A DNA stretch of 5,456 bases from NCBI GenBank assembly GCA_903958915.1, contig CAJBVC010000635.1, positions 1 through 5,456 of the forward strand. The letters are read 5' to 3'. Made by a program: the position numbers and the translations under genes. Position 1 is the first letter of the stretch, and every line of letters begins with the position of its first letter. Under the pieces are notes generated by a model. That model ran no database searches. It worked only from the letters and a program-made list of their open reading frames with translations, and was not told where the DNA came from. This stretch comes from an uncultured beta proteobacterium. GTDB taxonomy: Bacteria; Pseudomonadota; Gammaproteobacteria; Burkholderiales; Burkholderiaceae_C. Shown in pieces: positions 1 to 5,456 of this stretch.

Positions 1-969
1 ACGCAAGGAGAATCCTTGTGGCGCCACCACATACACCGCGGTCAGTTCGCCGCGTCGGACAATGGCCGACAGGGGTACCAACAGTTTGTTTTGCTCCTGC
101 GCAACGGTTTGCAAGAACCGCACTCGTACCTGTTGCCCTGGTACCAGGGCCGAACTGTCGCTGGCGGGGAGGTCGAGGCGCCATTCGGTGGTTTGGGATA
201 CCGGATCGGACGATGGCACCGCACTGCGGGCCGTCGGGGTGATGCGTTGCACCGCACCGGCTCCGTCTTCCACCTGCACGGTGGTTTGCGCCGCCGCGCG
301 CACCACCGCGCTGCGCGACGCCGGCACTTGCACGATGGCTCGCAGCGGTTGCGGTGCATACACCGTCAAAAGCGGTTTGCCCGGCACCGCAAGTTCTCCG
401 GCCTCGGCGTGGGTCCGCTCAACCCAGCCATCAAACGGGGCAGTTACGCGGGTAAAGCCTTGCGACAAACTCGACTGGCGTGCCGCAGCGGTGGCTTGGT
501 CGCGCATGGCGAGTGCCCCTTTGTGCTGCGTGTCGGCAGAGTCCAGTGCCGCCTTGCTCACAAATCCTTTGCTTTGCAGGTCGCGCGTGCGTTCCAGTGC
601 CGCCTGGGCATTGCGCAGCTCGGCTTCGGCCTGGTTGATTTGGGCCTGGCTGCGCTGCACTCCGGCCGCTGCTTCACGGTCATCGATAGTGGCCAGCAAC
701 TGGCCCGCCTTGACTTTGTCACCGGCCTTGACGGCCATGGTAACGATGCGCCCTGACGCCTGGGCGGCAATGGTGCTTTGCTTCACGGCTTGAATGACGC
801 CATCCAGGTCGTAGGAGGCTGCTACGGCTTTGGCTTGCACGACGGCAGTGAGAACGGGCGTTGTTTGCGCGTAGGCTGGTAGGCCAATAGCGATACAAGC
901 CGTCAATGACAGTGCAAGGGGGGATGCCACCAACGGGCGTAGACGATTGCCGAACAGTGAATAGGTCAT
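1..969 (-). CDS. RND efflux periplasmic adaptor (membrane fusion protein), C-terminus cut by window edge
   Basis: Reading the minus strand from the ATG at 969 gives 323 open codons to position 1. The protein would bridge an inner-membrane RND pump and an outer-membrane channel in the periplasm. Visible parts in order are a signal sequence (about 1-34, with AYA|Q cleavage at 34/35), a first lipoyl half-motif (about 66-97, SGRIV..V.AGDKVKAGQLLATID), an Ala/Gln/Glu-rich alpha-helical hairpin (about 98-170), the second lipoyl half (173-204, TRVTAPFDGWV) and a beta-barrel region. An LTAC lipobox-like stretch lies at 22-25, but the hydrophobic core continues past the Cys, so signal peptidase I processing is favoured over a lipoprotein. 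AGGAG (minus strand, 985-981) precedes the ATG by 11 nt. Family members are usually 350-400 residues, so a few dozen residues are probably missing. Pump genes are expected to the left but are not seen. The substrate cannot be told. Confidence 0.9.
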   Translation of the reverse strand, partial: MTYSLFGNRLRPLVASPLALSLTACIAIGLPAYAQTTPVLTAVVQAKAVAASYDLDGVIQAVKQSTIAAQASGRIVTMAVKAGDKVKAGQLLATIDDREAAAGVQRSQAQINQAEAELRNAQAALERTRDLQSKGFVSKAALDSADTQHKGALAMRDQATAAARQSSLSQGFTRVTAPFDGWVERTHAEAGELAVPGKPLLTVYAPQPLRAIVQVPASRSAVVRAAAQTTVQVEDGAGAVQRITPTARSAVPSSDPVSQTTEWRLDLPASDSSALVPGQQVRVRFLQTVAQEQNKLLVPLSAIVRRGELTAVYVVAPQGFSLR

Positions 970-987
970 TTTGCGAGTGTCTCCTGT

Positions 988-1025
988 ATACCCCATGCAG
1001 TATACACGGATACTGTACGGGGTAT
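988..1025. promoter_or_regulatory. Inverted pair of 16-bp operator-like sites over the adaptor promoter
   Basis: ATACCCCATGCAGTAT (988-1003) and ATACTGTACGGGGTAT (1010-1025) are reverse complements at 14 of 16 positions, separated by 6 nt. Each arm also has ATAC...GTAT ends, so each resembles an operator in its own right (12/16 self-symmetric for the left arm, only the four terminal pairs for the right). The left arm is also flanked by GTATAC at 986-991 and 1000-1005. The arms overlap the -35 and -10 hexamers, as expected for a repressor site. RND pump operons are commonly controlled by TetR-family repressors, so that class is the first guess. No such regulator gene is in the window. Confidence 0.6.
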
Positions 1026-1028
1026 CAA
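999..1028 (-). promoter_or_regulatory. Sigma-70-like promoter of the RND adaptor gene
   Basis: On the minus strand, TTGATA (1028-1023, 5/6 to the -35 consensus) is followed after 18 nt by TATACT (1004-999, 5/6 to the -10). Transcription would start near 992, giving a leader of about 23 nt that contains the AGGAG ribosome site. Both hexamers lie in or at the edge of the inverted repeat at 988-1025. A second, weaker pairing (TTGCAA, 17 nt, TACAGT) also exists slightly upstream. This is a prediction from the sequence only. Confidence 0.6.
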
Positions 1029-1038
1029 GTGGTCTTGC

Positions 1039-1064
1039 AAAAAACTAGGGGGCGACCATCCCCT
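1039..1064 (-). terminator. Weak candidate intrinsic terminator after the YebC-family gene
   Basis: On the minus strand AGGGG (1064-1060) can pair with CCCCT (1051-1047) across an 8-nt loop, followed by AG and six T (1044-1039). It starts 17 nt past the stop codon of the YebC-family gene. The stem is only 5 bp, so termination may be partial. It lies just upstream of the adaptor promoter, which suggests that the adaptor gene is a separate transcription unit. Confidence 0.4.
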
Positions 1065-1080
1065 TGCGTTGCTAAATGGA

Positions 1081-1794
1081 CTAGCCTGCCAGGGCTACAT
1101 AGACGTTCTGGACGTCGTCATTGCCGTCAATGGCGGCCAGAAATGCTTCCACTTCTTCCAGTGCCAGCGCATCCAGGCTGCCCGGGTCCACCGGATTTTT
1201 CGGCTTGTAGCCCAGCTTGGCTGACAGCACGGTAAAGCCGTGCAGTGGCAAGGCGCGACTTACCAGATCGAGATCGGCGGGGTCGGTTAAAAACACGGTG
1301 GGGTCTTCGCCCTCACCGATTTCCACATCCTGGGCGCCGGCTTCGATGGCGGCCGTCTCAGCATCGGCCCCCGGCGCTGCCGGTTCCGCTTCGATCATCC
1401 CGACATGGTCAAAGTCCCAGGCCACCGAACCCGATGTTCCCAACTGCCCCTTGCGAAACAAAACGCGCATCTGGGGTGCTGTGCGATTGACGTTGTCGGT
1501 CAGGCACTCGACCATGACGGCCACCTGGTGCGGCGCGAAGCCTTCGTAGATGACGCGTTCAAACTGTACCGACTCGCCCGTCAGCCCCGCGCCTTTCTTG
1601 ATGGCGCGGTCCAGTGTGTCCTTGGGCATGGAGACTTTGCGAGCCTGCTCCAGCATCAATCGCAGCCTGGAGTTGGTGGCTGGGTCCGCACCGCTTCGGG
1701 CCGCAACCATGATGTCTTTGGCCAGCCGTCCAAAGAGTTTTCCCTTGGCATTGGCAGCCAGTTCTTTTCCTTTTGCTTTCCACTGAGCGCCCAT
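1081..1794 (-). CDS. YebC/PmpR family protein (second-paralogue '[11 protein letters not shown]' type)
   Basis: This is a complete 237-residue protein, the normal family length. The N-terminal helical domain carries [27 protein letters not shown] and [15 protein letters not shown], and the middle carries [15 protein letters not shown] and GSVAWDFD, all hallmark YebC segments. The start [11 protein letters not shown] differs from the canonical MAGHSKWANIKHRK, so this is probably the additional paralogue found in many proteobacteria rather than the orthologue of E. coli yebC. An acidic Ala-rich insert (about 134-165) links the last two domains. The family was long listed as DNA-binding transcription regulators (PmpR); later work on several members supports a role in translation, relieving ribosomes stalled on proline-rich stretches. 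Which applies here is open. AAGGAAG (1807-1801, minus) sits 6 nt before the ATG, which fixes the start. Confidence 0.93.
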   Translation of the reverse strand: MGAQWKAKGKELAANAKGKLFGRLAKDIMVAARSGADPATNSRLRLMLEQARKVSMPKDTLDRAIKKGAGLTGESVQFERVIYEGFAPHQVAVMVECLTDNVNRTAPQMRVLFRKGQLGTSGSVAWDFDHVGMIEAEPAAPGADAETAAIEAGAQDVEIGEGEDPTVFLTDPADLDLVSRALPLHGFTVLSAKLGYKPKNPVDPGSLDALALEEVEAFLAAIDGNDDVQNVYVALAG

Positions 1795-1825
1795 GGTCGA
1801 CTTCCTTGCGTTGGATTGGGGCTAG

Positions 1826-1857
1826 GTTATACACCGTGGCCGGCAGAGATCCGTCAA
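1826..1857 (-). promoter_or_regulatory. Possible promoter of the YebC-family gene
   Basis: On the minus strand, TTGACG (1857-1852) and TATAAC (1831-1826) are good matches to the -35 and -10, but the 20-nt spacer is longer than the usual 16-18. The leader would be about 30 nt. The spacing makes this a low-confidence call. Read-through from the CRP-like gene upstream is the alternative, since no clear terminator separates them. Confidence 0.3.
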
Positions 1858-1865
1858 AGATAGGA

Positions 1866-1927
1866 GCGTTGCTATGGAATAAGTAGCTGCTTACGCAATC
1901 CAGACGTGCGCTAGAGCCCGATTTTTC
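1866..1927. repeat. Comamonad-type intergenic repeat with hairpin potential
   Basis: The segment contains GTTGCTATGGAATAAGTAGC, then GCTGCTTACGC, and ends GTGCGCTAGAGCCCGATTTTTC. I recall very similar short intergenic elements (TAGCTGCTTGCGC ... GCGCTAGAGGC followed by a run of A or T) in many places in Comamonadaceae genomes. That recall, not a search, is the basis of the call. Inside it are an imperfect palindrome TAAGTAGCTGCTTA (1880-1893, 12/14) and a short CGCA/TGCG stem. Its right end overlaps the TGA stop codon (1928-1926) of the CRP-like gene. The exact edges are uncertain. Confidence 0.5.
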
Positions 1928-2645
1928 ATAAGAAAACCCGGGCCCGCAGGGCCTCTAGGTCGAGCACACGCAGGCCTCCGTACTCAATGCGAATCGCGCC
2001 TTGCGCGGCCAGATGCGCCAGCGCCTGGTTCACCCGCTGGCGCGACAGACCGACCAGGTAGGCCAACTCCTGTTGCGTGATTTGCAGCAGTTCACCCACG
2101 CCAGGGTAGAGCACCGGGTTGAAGAGCGCTGCGAGGCTGCGCGCCACGCGGATGTCCGGATTGGTCAAGCGGTCAATTTCCCGTGCCGCAATAAACTGGC
2201 CCAGCCGTTCGTTGAGCTGGTTCATCACAAAGCGGTTGAAGCCAATCGAATGGTCCAGCAGCCAATGAAAGGTATCGACATGCAGGCCGGCGACGCGGCT
2301 CTTGCGCAGCGCCTGAATGTTGTAGCGGTAGCTCTCCCGCTTGAGTGCCGTGCCTTCACCAAACCAGCCGCCAGGCGGCACTCCGGTAAACGTCATGGTC
2401 TGACCCTGGGCGTTGTCAGTGCTCATCTTCAACAGTCCGTCGACGACCCCAAACCAGTACGTCACAGGACGCCCGACGCGGCAAACATAGTCACCCGGGC
2501 TGGCATCTGCGATGCGCAGATCATCCTGCGCCCGTTCGCGCTCCCGGGCTTCAAGCAGGTGTATCCAGGGGATGGCGTCGAGTTCTTGGTCGGTGAGCGG
2601 GCGCCGGCGTTGGTGCAGGGAGGAATCGTTGGTGACCAGAGACAT
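1926..2645 (-). CDS. CRP/FNR family transcriptional regulator
   Basis: The 239-residue protein has a cyclic-nucleotide-binding-like beta-roll (about 45-125), a long dimerisation helix (about 125-155) and a C-terminal winged helix-turn-helix (about 190-220, TQQELAYLVGLSRQRVNQAL). In the ligand pocket GEG (96-98) is kept, but the CRP Arg-Ser pair reads R107-Y108, so cAMP binding is doubtful. There is no FNR-type cysteine cluster (only Cys55). The recognition helix has Gln203 and Gln207 where CRP has Glu181 and Arg185, so a site other than TGTGA is expected. Start: the ATG at 2645 is chosen. A GTG at 2681 would add 12 residues, but it directly follows a TAG stop, lacks a Shine-Dalgarno and would leave a leader of only about 12 nt. 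No strong Shine-Dalgarno precedes the ATG either. It is divergent from the ligase-transporter operon, which it probably controls. Confidence 0.88.
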   Translation of the reverse strand: MSLVTNDSSLHQRRRPLTDQELDAIPWIHLLEARERERAQDDLRIADASPGDYVCRVGRPVTYWFGVVDGLLKMSTDNAQGQTMTFTGVPPGGWFGEGTALKRESYRYNIQALRKSRVAGLHVDTFHWLLDHSIGFNRFVMNQLNERLGQFIAAREIDRLTNPDIRVARSLAALFNPVLYPGVGELLQITQQELAYLVGLSRQRVNQALAHLAAQGAIRIEYGGLRVLDLEALRARVFL

Positions 2646-2699
2646 AGGTACGTAAGTTTGCAATAAGTGAAGGGAAAACACCTACCCATAAACGTCTGA

Positions 2700-2729
2700 A
2701 TTGTCGTGCAAACGACAACCTAGCGTCAA
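2700..2729 (-). promoter_or_regulatory. Predicted promoter of the CRP-like regulator gene
   Basis: On the minus strand, TTGACG (2729-2724, 5/6) is followed after 18 nt by GACAAT (2705-2700, 4/6). The start of transcription would be near 2693, about 48 nt before the preferred ATG. The palindrome at 2701-2718 covers the -10 and most of the spacer, so a protein bound there should block RNA polymerase. This fits negative autoregulation. Confidence 0.45.
2701..2718. promoter_or_regulatory. Perfect 18-bp palindrome, likely operator of the CRP-like regulator
   Basis: TTGTCGTGCAAACGACAA has perfect 7-bp arms (TTGTCGT/ACGACAA) around a 4-nt centre. The overall layout, two 5-6 bp half-sites about 6 bp apart, is that of a CRP/FNR dimer site, but the half-site TTGTCG differs from both TGTGA (CRP) and TTGAT (FNR). 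It sits between the divergent regulator and ligase genes, which is the usual place for such an operator. That the neighbouring regulator binds it is inferred. Confidence 0.65.
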
Positions 2730-2739
2730 ACTTGAGCAC

Positions 2740-2745
2740 AATAAT
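2740..2745 (+). promoter_or_regulatory. Candidate -10 element of the ligase-transporter operon
   Basis: AATAAT matches the -10 consensus at 5/6 positions. No acceptable -35 hexamer lies 16-18 nt upstream (AACCTA at a spacing of 17). Transcription would start near 2752, which puts the centre of the palindrome (2709.5) about 42 bp upstream, the class II activator position of CRP/FNR proteins. The leader would be about 74 nt. Confidence 0.4.
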
Positions 2746-2825
2746 TGCGCCCTGTTGAGACCCCCGGCAATTTGTGCAAGGGTGTCCGTACCAGCCGTAA
2801 GGCGCAAGCCACAAGGACAGAGTGA

Positions 2826-4772
2826 ATGCAGACAACTTTTCCGCGATTACTTTTGAAGCACGCCAGCCAGCGGCCCACCGCGCCAGCCATGCGGGAAAAG
2901 GAATACGGGATCTGGCAATCCCTTTCGTGGTCGGATCTGGCGATCATGGTCCAGCAATTGGCCGGCGGTTTGCACCAGGCCGGATTGCGGCGCGGCGAGC
3001 ACATGATTGTGGTCGGTGCCAACCGGCCGCGTCTCTACGCCACGATGCTGGCCGTGCAGTCGCTGGGCGCAATTCCGGTGCCCCTGTACCAGGACGCAGC
3101 GGCGCTGGAGTGCGTTTTCCCCATCAACAATGCAGAAGTGCGCTTTGCCTTTGCGGAAGATCAGGAGCAGGTCGACAAGTTGCTGGAGATTCGCGATCAG
3201 TGCCCACAGCTCGAACGCATCTATTTCGACGATCCACGGGGGCTGCGCAAGTACGACGAGCCATGTCTGGCTTCCCTGGACGAATTGCAGGCAGCGGGCA
3301 AGGCGTTTGTTGGTATCCATCCGGACTTCTTTGCCACGGAAGTGGAGAAGGCCGGACCGCACGATGTGGGTGCGATGTTCTTCACATCAGGCACCACCGG
3401 CAACCCCAAGGGCGTGGTGCACACCCACAACTCGCTGCTCAACCGTGCCCGCGTGGGTGCCGACTTTGACAAGCTGACCGGCTCTGAAGAAGTGCTGGCC
3501 TACCTGCCGCCGGCCTGGATCGGGCAAAACATTTTTTCTTACGCCCAGTGGCTGGCGTGCGGCTATGTCGTGAACTGCCCTGAATCGGCCGCTACGGTCA
3601 TCATCGACCTGAAAGAAATTGGCCCAACCTATTACTTTGCGCCGCCACGTGTGTTTGAAGGCCTGCTCACCAGCGTGATGATCCGTATGGAAGATGCCGG
3701 CGCCATCAAACGCGGCATGTTCCATTACTTCATGAACATCGCCAAGCGCGTTGGGCCCACGTTGATGGACGGCAAATCCATCTCGCTGATGGACCGTGTG
3801 TTGTACGTCATGGGAACCTTTTTCGTTTACGGCCCTTTGCGCAACACGCTGGGCATGAGCCGGGTGCGCGTGGCGTACACGGCAGGTGAGGCCATCGGCC
3901 CTGACCTGTTTTCATTCTTCCGCTCGATTGGCATCAATCTAAAGCAACTCTATGGCTCCACCGAAACGGCCGTGTTTGTATGCCTGCAGCCCGACAACGA
4001 AGCGCGTGCCGACACGGTGGGTGTGCCGTGCGAAGGGGTCGAAATAAAGGTGGCAGACAACGGCGAGATTCTGATCAAGTCGCCGGGTTTGCTCAAGGAG
4101 TATTACAAGAACCCAGCGGCCACCGCGGAAGTGCTGACGACAGACGGCTGGTACCACAGCAGCGATGCCGGCTTTATCGACGCACACGGCCACCTGAAGA
4201 TCATCGACCGCGTGAAAGACGTTGGTCGCATCAAGGGCGGCGCCAATGACGGAGCGATGTTTGCGCCCAAGTATGTGGAAAACAAGCTCAAGTTTTTCCA
4301 GCACATTAAGGAAGTGGTGGCTTATGGCGATGGGCGCGACCAGGTCTGTGTCTTCATCAATATCGACTTTGATGCTGTGGGCAACTGGGCCGAACGGCGC
4401 AACTTGCCCTACGCCGGCTACACCGATCTGGCGCAAAAACCCGAGGTTTACCAGTTGATCAAGGAATGCGTGGAAAAGGTGAACGCCGACCTCAGCGTGG
4501 ACACCTTGCTGGCGGGCAGCCAGGTCAGCCGCTTCCTGGTGCTGCACAAGGAACTGGACGCCGACGATGGCGAGTTGACCCGCACCAACAAGGTTCGCCG
4601 TGGCTTCATCGCCGAGCGCTACAACGTGCTGGTCGACGCGCTGTACGGCGGCAAAAAGGACCAATACATTGAAACCCAGGTCAAGTTTGAAGACGGGCGT
4701 ACCGGCAAGGTCAGCGCGACCTTGAAAATCGAAGACGCCAAGACCTTTGCCCCTGTAAAGGCCGCAGCATGA
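2826..4772 (+). CDS. AMP-forming acyl-CoA ligase, long-chain acyl-CoA synthetase type
   Basis: This 648-residue protein joins a carboxylic acid to CoA through an acyl-adenylate, using ATP. Adenylate-forming motifs are complete: the phosphate-binding loop TSGTTGNPKG (187-196), YGSTET (376-381), DGWYHSSDAG (440-449), DRVKD (461-465) and a C-terminal TRTNKVRRG with the probable catalytic Lys589. The length and the segment PLRNTLGMSRVRVAYTAGEA are typical of the long-chain (ACSL/COG1022) branch rather than of 4-coumarate or acetyl-CoA ligases. YGSTE replaces the more common YGLTE. No signal peptide or membrane helix is evident, so it should be cytoplasmic or membrane-associated. AAGGA (2813-2817) lies 8 nt before the ATG. 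Its stop overlaps the start of an ABC transporter ATPase gene, so it probably activates the imported compound. The substrate is unknown: fatty, alicyclic or aromatic acids are possible. Confidence 0.93.
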   Translation: MQTTFPRLLLKHASQRPTAPAMREKEYGIWQSLSWSDLAIMVQQLAGGLHQAGLRRGEHMIVVGANRPRLYATMLAVQSLGAIPVPLYQDAAALECVFPINNAEVRFAFAEDQEQVDKLLEIRDQCPQLERIYFDDPRGLRKYDEPCLASLDELQAAGKAFVGIHPDFFATEVEKAGPHDVGAMFFTSGTTGNPKGVVHTHNSLLNRARVGADFDKLTGSEEVLAYLPPAWIGQNIFSYAQWLACGYVVNCPESAATVIIDLKEIGPTYYFAPPRVFEGLLTSVMIRMEDAGAIKRGMFHYFMNIAKRVGPTLMDGKSISLMDRVLYVMGTFFVYGPLRNTLGMSRVRVAYTAGEAIGPDLFSFFRSIGINLKQLYGSTETAVFVCLQPDNEARADTVGVPCEGVEIKVADNGEILIKSPGLLKEYYKNPAATAEVLTTDGWYHSSDAGFIDAHGHLKIIDRVKDVGRIKGGANDGAMFAPKYVENKLKFFQHIKEVVAYGDGRDQVCVFINIDFDAVGNWAERRNLPYAGYTDLAQKPEVYQLIKECVEKVNADLSVDTLLAGSQVSRFLVLHKELDADDGELTRTNKVRRGFIAERYNVLVDALYGGKKDQYIETQVKFEDGRTGKVSATLKIEDAKTFAPVKAAA

Positions 4773-5456
4773 GCACCGCAACACCCGCAGTCGTCGCGCC
4801 CATTGGCGCGCAAAAGAAGATCGGTGACGTCATTCTGGATGTGAAGAACATCTCGCTCAGTTTTGGCGGCGTCAAAGCGCTGACCGATATTTCGTTCAAT
4901 GTGCGCGAGCACGAGGTGCGCGCCATCATCGGTCCCAACGGCGCTGGTAAAAGCTCCATGTTGAACTGTATCAACGGCGTTTACACCCCACAGCAAGGCT
5001 CGATCAGTTTTCGCGGCCAGACCTTCAAACATATGAATAGCCACCAAGTGGCGGTGATGGGAGTGGCACGCACGTTTCAGAACCTGGCGCTGTTCAAAGG
5101 CATGAGCGTGCTGGACAACATCATGTCCGGACGCAACCTCAAGATCAAATCCAGCATCTTCATGCAGGCGCTGCGCTTAGGCCCGGCCGAGCGCGAAGAA
5201 ATCATGCACCGCGAGGCGGTGGAACGCATCATCGACTTCCTGGAAATCCAGGCCTTTCGCAAGACGCCCGTGGGCCAACTCCCTTACGGCCTGCAAAAAC
5301 GTGTCGATCTGGGCCGCGCCCTGGCCATGGAGCCACAGGTGCTGCTGCTCGACGAGCCCATGGCCGGCATGAACGTGGAAGAAAAGCAGGACATGTGCCG
5401 CTTTGTGCTGGACGTCAATGAAGAATTTGGCACCACCATCGTTTTGATCGAACACG
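4769..5456 (+). CDS. LivG-type (branched-chain amino acid/HAAT family) ABC transporter ATP-binding protein, C-terminus cut by window edge
   Basis: 229 residues are visible of a protein usually about 250-280 long. It powers an inner-membrane uptake permease. Motifs are Walker A GPNGAGKS (55-62), Q-loop RTFQN (Gln104), a signature region LPYGLQKR (171-178), Walker B VLLLDEP (191-197, Asp195/Glu196) and an H-loop histidine as the last full codon (His229). The AGMNVEEK stretch after Walker B and the long insert between Q-loop and signature are typical of LivG. The signature is degenerate against LSGGQ, as is common in LivG proteins. Extra residues precede the first beta strand (about 1-20). It shares ATGA with the ligase stop, and AAAGG (4757-4761) lies 7 nt upstream, so it is translationally coupled. 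Family members carry amino acids but also aromatic and other carboxylates, so the ligase partner argues against a plain amino acid transporter. Confidence 0.92.
   Translation, partial: MSTATPAVVAPIGAQKKIGDVILDVKNISLSFGGVKALTDISFNVREHEVRAIIGPNGAGKSSMLNCINGVYTPQQGSISFRGQTFKHMNSHQVAVMGVARTFQNLALFKGMSVLDNIMSGRNLKIKSSIFMQALRLGPAEREEIMHREAVERIIDFLEIQAFRKTPVGQLPYGLQKRVDLGRALAMEPQVLLLDEPMAGMNVEEKQDMCRFVLDVNEEFGTTIVLIEH

Noticed and set aside
16..793. Long plus-strand open frames (246 and 243 codons) over the left end
   Set aside because: They lie antisense to the RND adaptor, which has clear signal peptide, lipoyl and hairpin features. Their translations are Arg/Ala/His-rich with no recognisable domain.
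1405..1863. 152-codon plus-strand open frame over the YebC-family gene
   Set aside because: It is antisense to a full-length conserved gene, and its translation has no family features.
1898..1925. Possible intrinsic terminator for the CRP-like gene
   Set aside because: On the minus strand no GC-rich stem followed by a T-run is found after the stop. The T-run points the wrong way (plus strand) for this gene.
2001..2666. 221-codon plus-strand open frame opposite the CRP-like gene
   Set aside because: It is an antisense shadow of a well-supported regulator gene, with no domain and no ribosome site.
2732..2760. TTGAGC (2732-2737) and TTGAGA (2755-2760) as -35 elements for the ligase operon
   Set aside because: Neither has a credible -10 hexamer 16-18 nt downstream, so the AATAAT element with an upstream activator site was preferred.
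3939..4784. 281-codon minus-strand open frame opposite the ligase C-terminal half
   Set aside because: It mirrors the ligase motifs in antisense. Long antisense frames are common in GC-rich genes with strong third-position bias.
1..5456. tRNA, rRNA, CRISPR array, insertion sequence or phage genes
   Set aside because: No cloverleaf, rRNA core sequence, regularly spaced repeats, transposase or integrase motifs were seen on either strand.

Overview
The window looks like chromosome from a betaproteobacterium, most probably Burkholderiales/Comamonadaceae (Rhodoferax/Polaromonas/Acidovorax-like). The basis is the fairly GC-rich codon use, the protein sequences, the order ligase then branched-chain-type ABC transporter gene, and an intergenic repeat at about 1866-1927 that resembles one I recall as scattered through comamonad genomes. 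There are five protein genes, three on the minus strand and two on the plus strand. Coding density is high and there are no RNA genes, CRISPR arrays or insertion sequences.

Left part, minus strand. Positions 1-969 hold the N-terminal 323 residues of an RND-efflux periplasmic adaptor (membrane fusion protein), which runs off the left edge. Its promoter (999-1028) is embedded in a striking inverted repeat (988-1025). This repeat is two 16-bp operator-like sites in opposite orientation, as expected of TetR-type control, but no regulator gene is adjacent. Upstream at 1081-1794 is a complete YebC/PmpR-family gene of the '[11 protein letters not shown]' paralogue type, with a modest candidate terminator between it and the adaptor gene. 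A repeat-like hairpin element fills most of the gap up to the next gene.

Centre and right. A CRP/FNR-family regulator (minus strand, ends at 1926, most likely starts at 2645) is divergent from a plus-strand operon. The operon begins with a 648-residue long-chain acyl-CoA-synthetase-type AMP-forming ligase (2826-4772), followed with an ATGA overlap by a LivG-type ABC ATPase (4769 to past the right edge). Between the divergent genes is a perfect 7-4-7 palindrome, TTGTCGTGCAAACGACAA (2701-2718). It covers the -10/spacer of the regulator's promoter. It also lies about 42 bp upstream of the predicted start of the ligase transcript, the class II activator position. The simplest model is that the CRP-like protein represses itself and activates a substrate-uptake-plus-CoA-activation operon from this one site. 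The substrate is unknown: a fatty, alicyclic or aromatic carboxylate would all fit.
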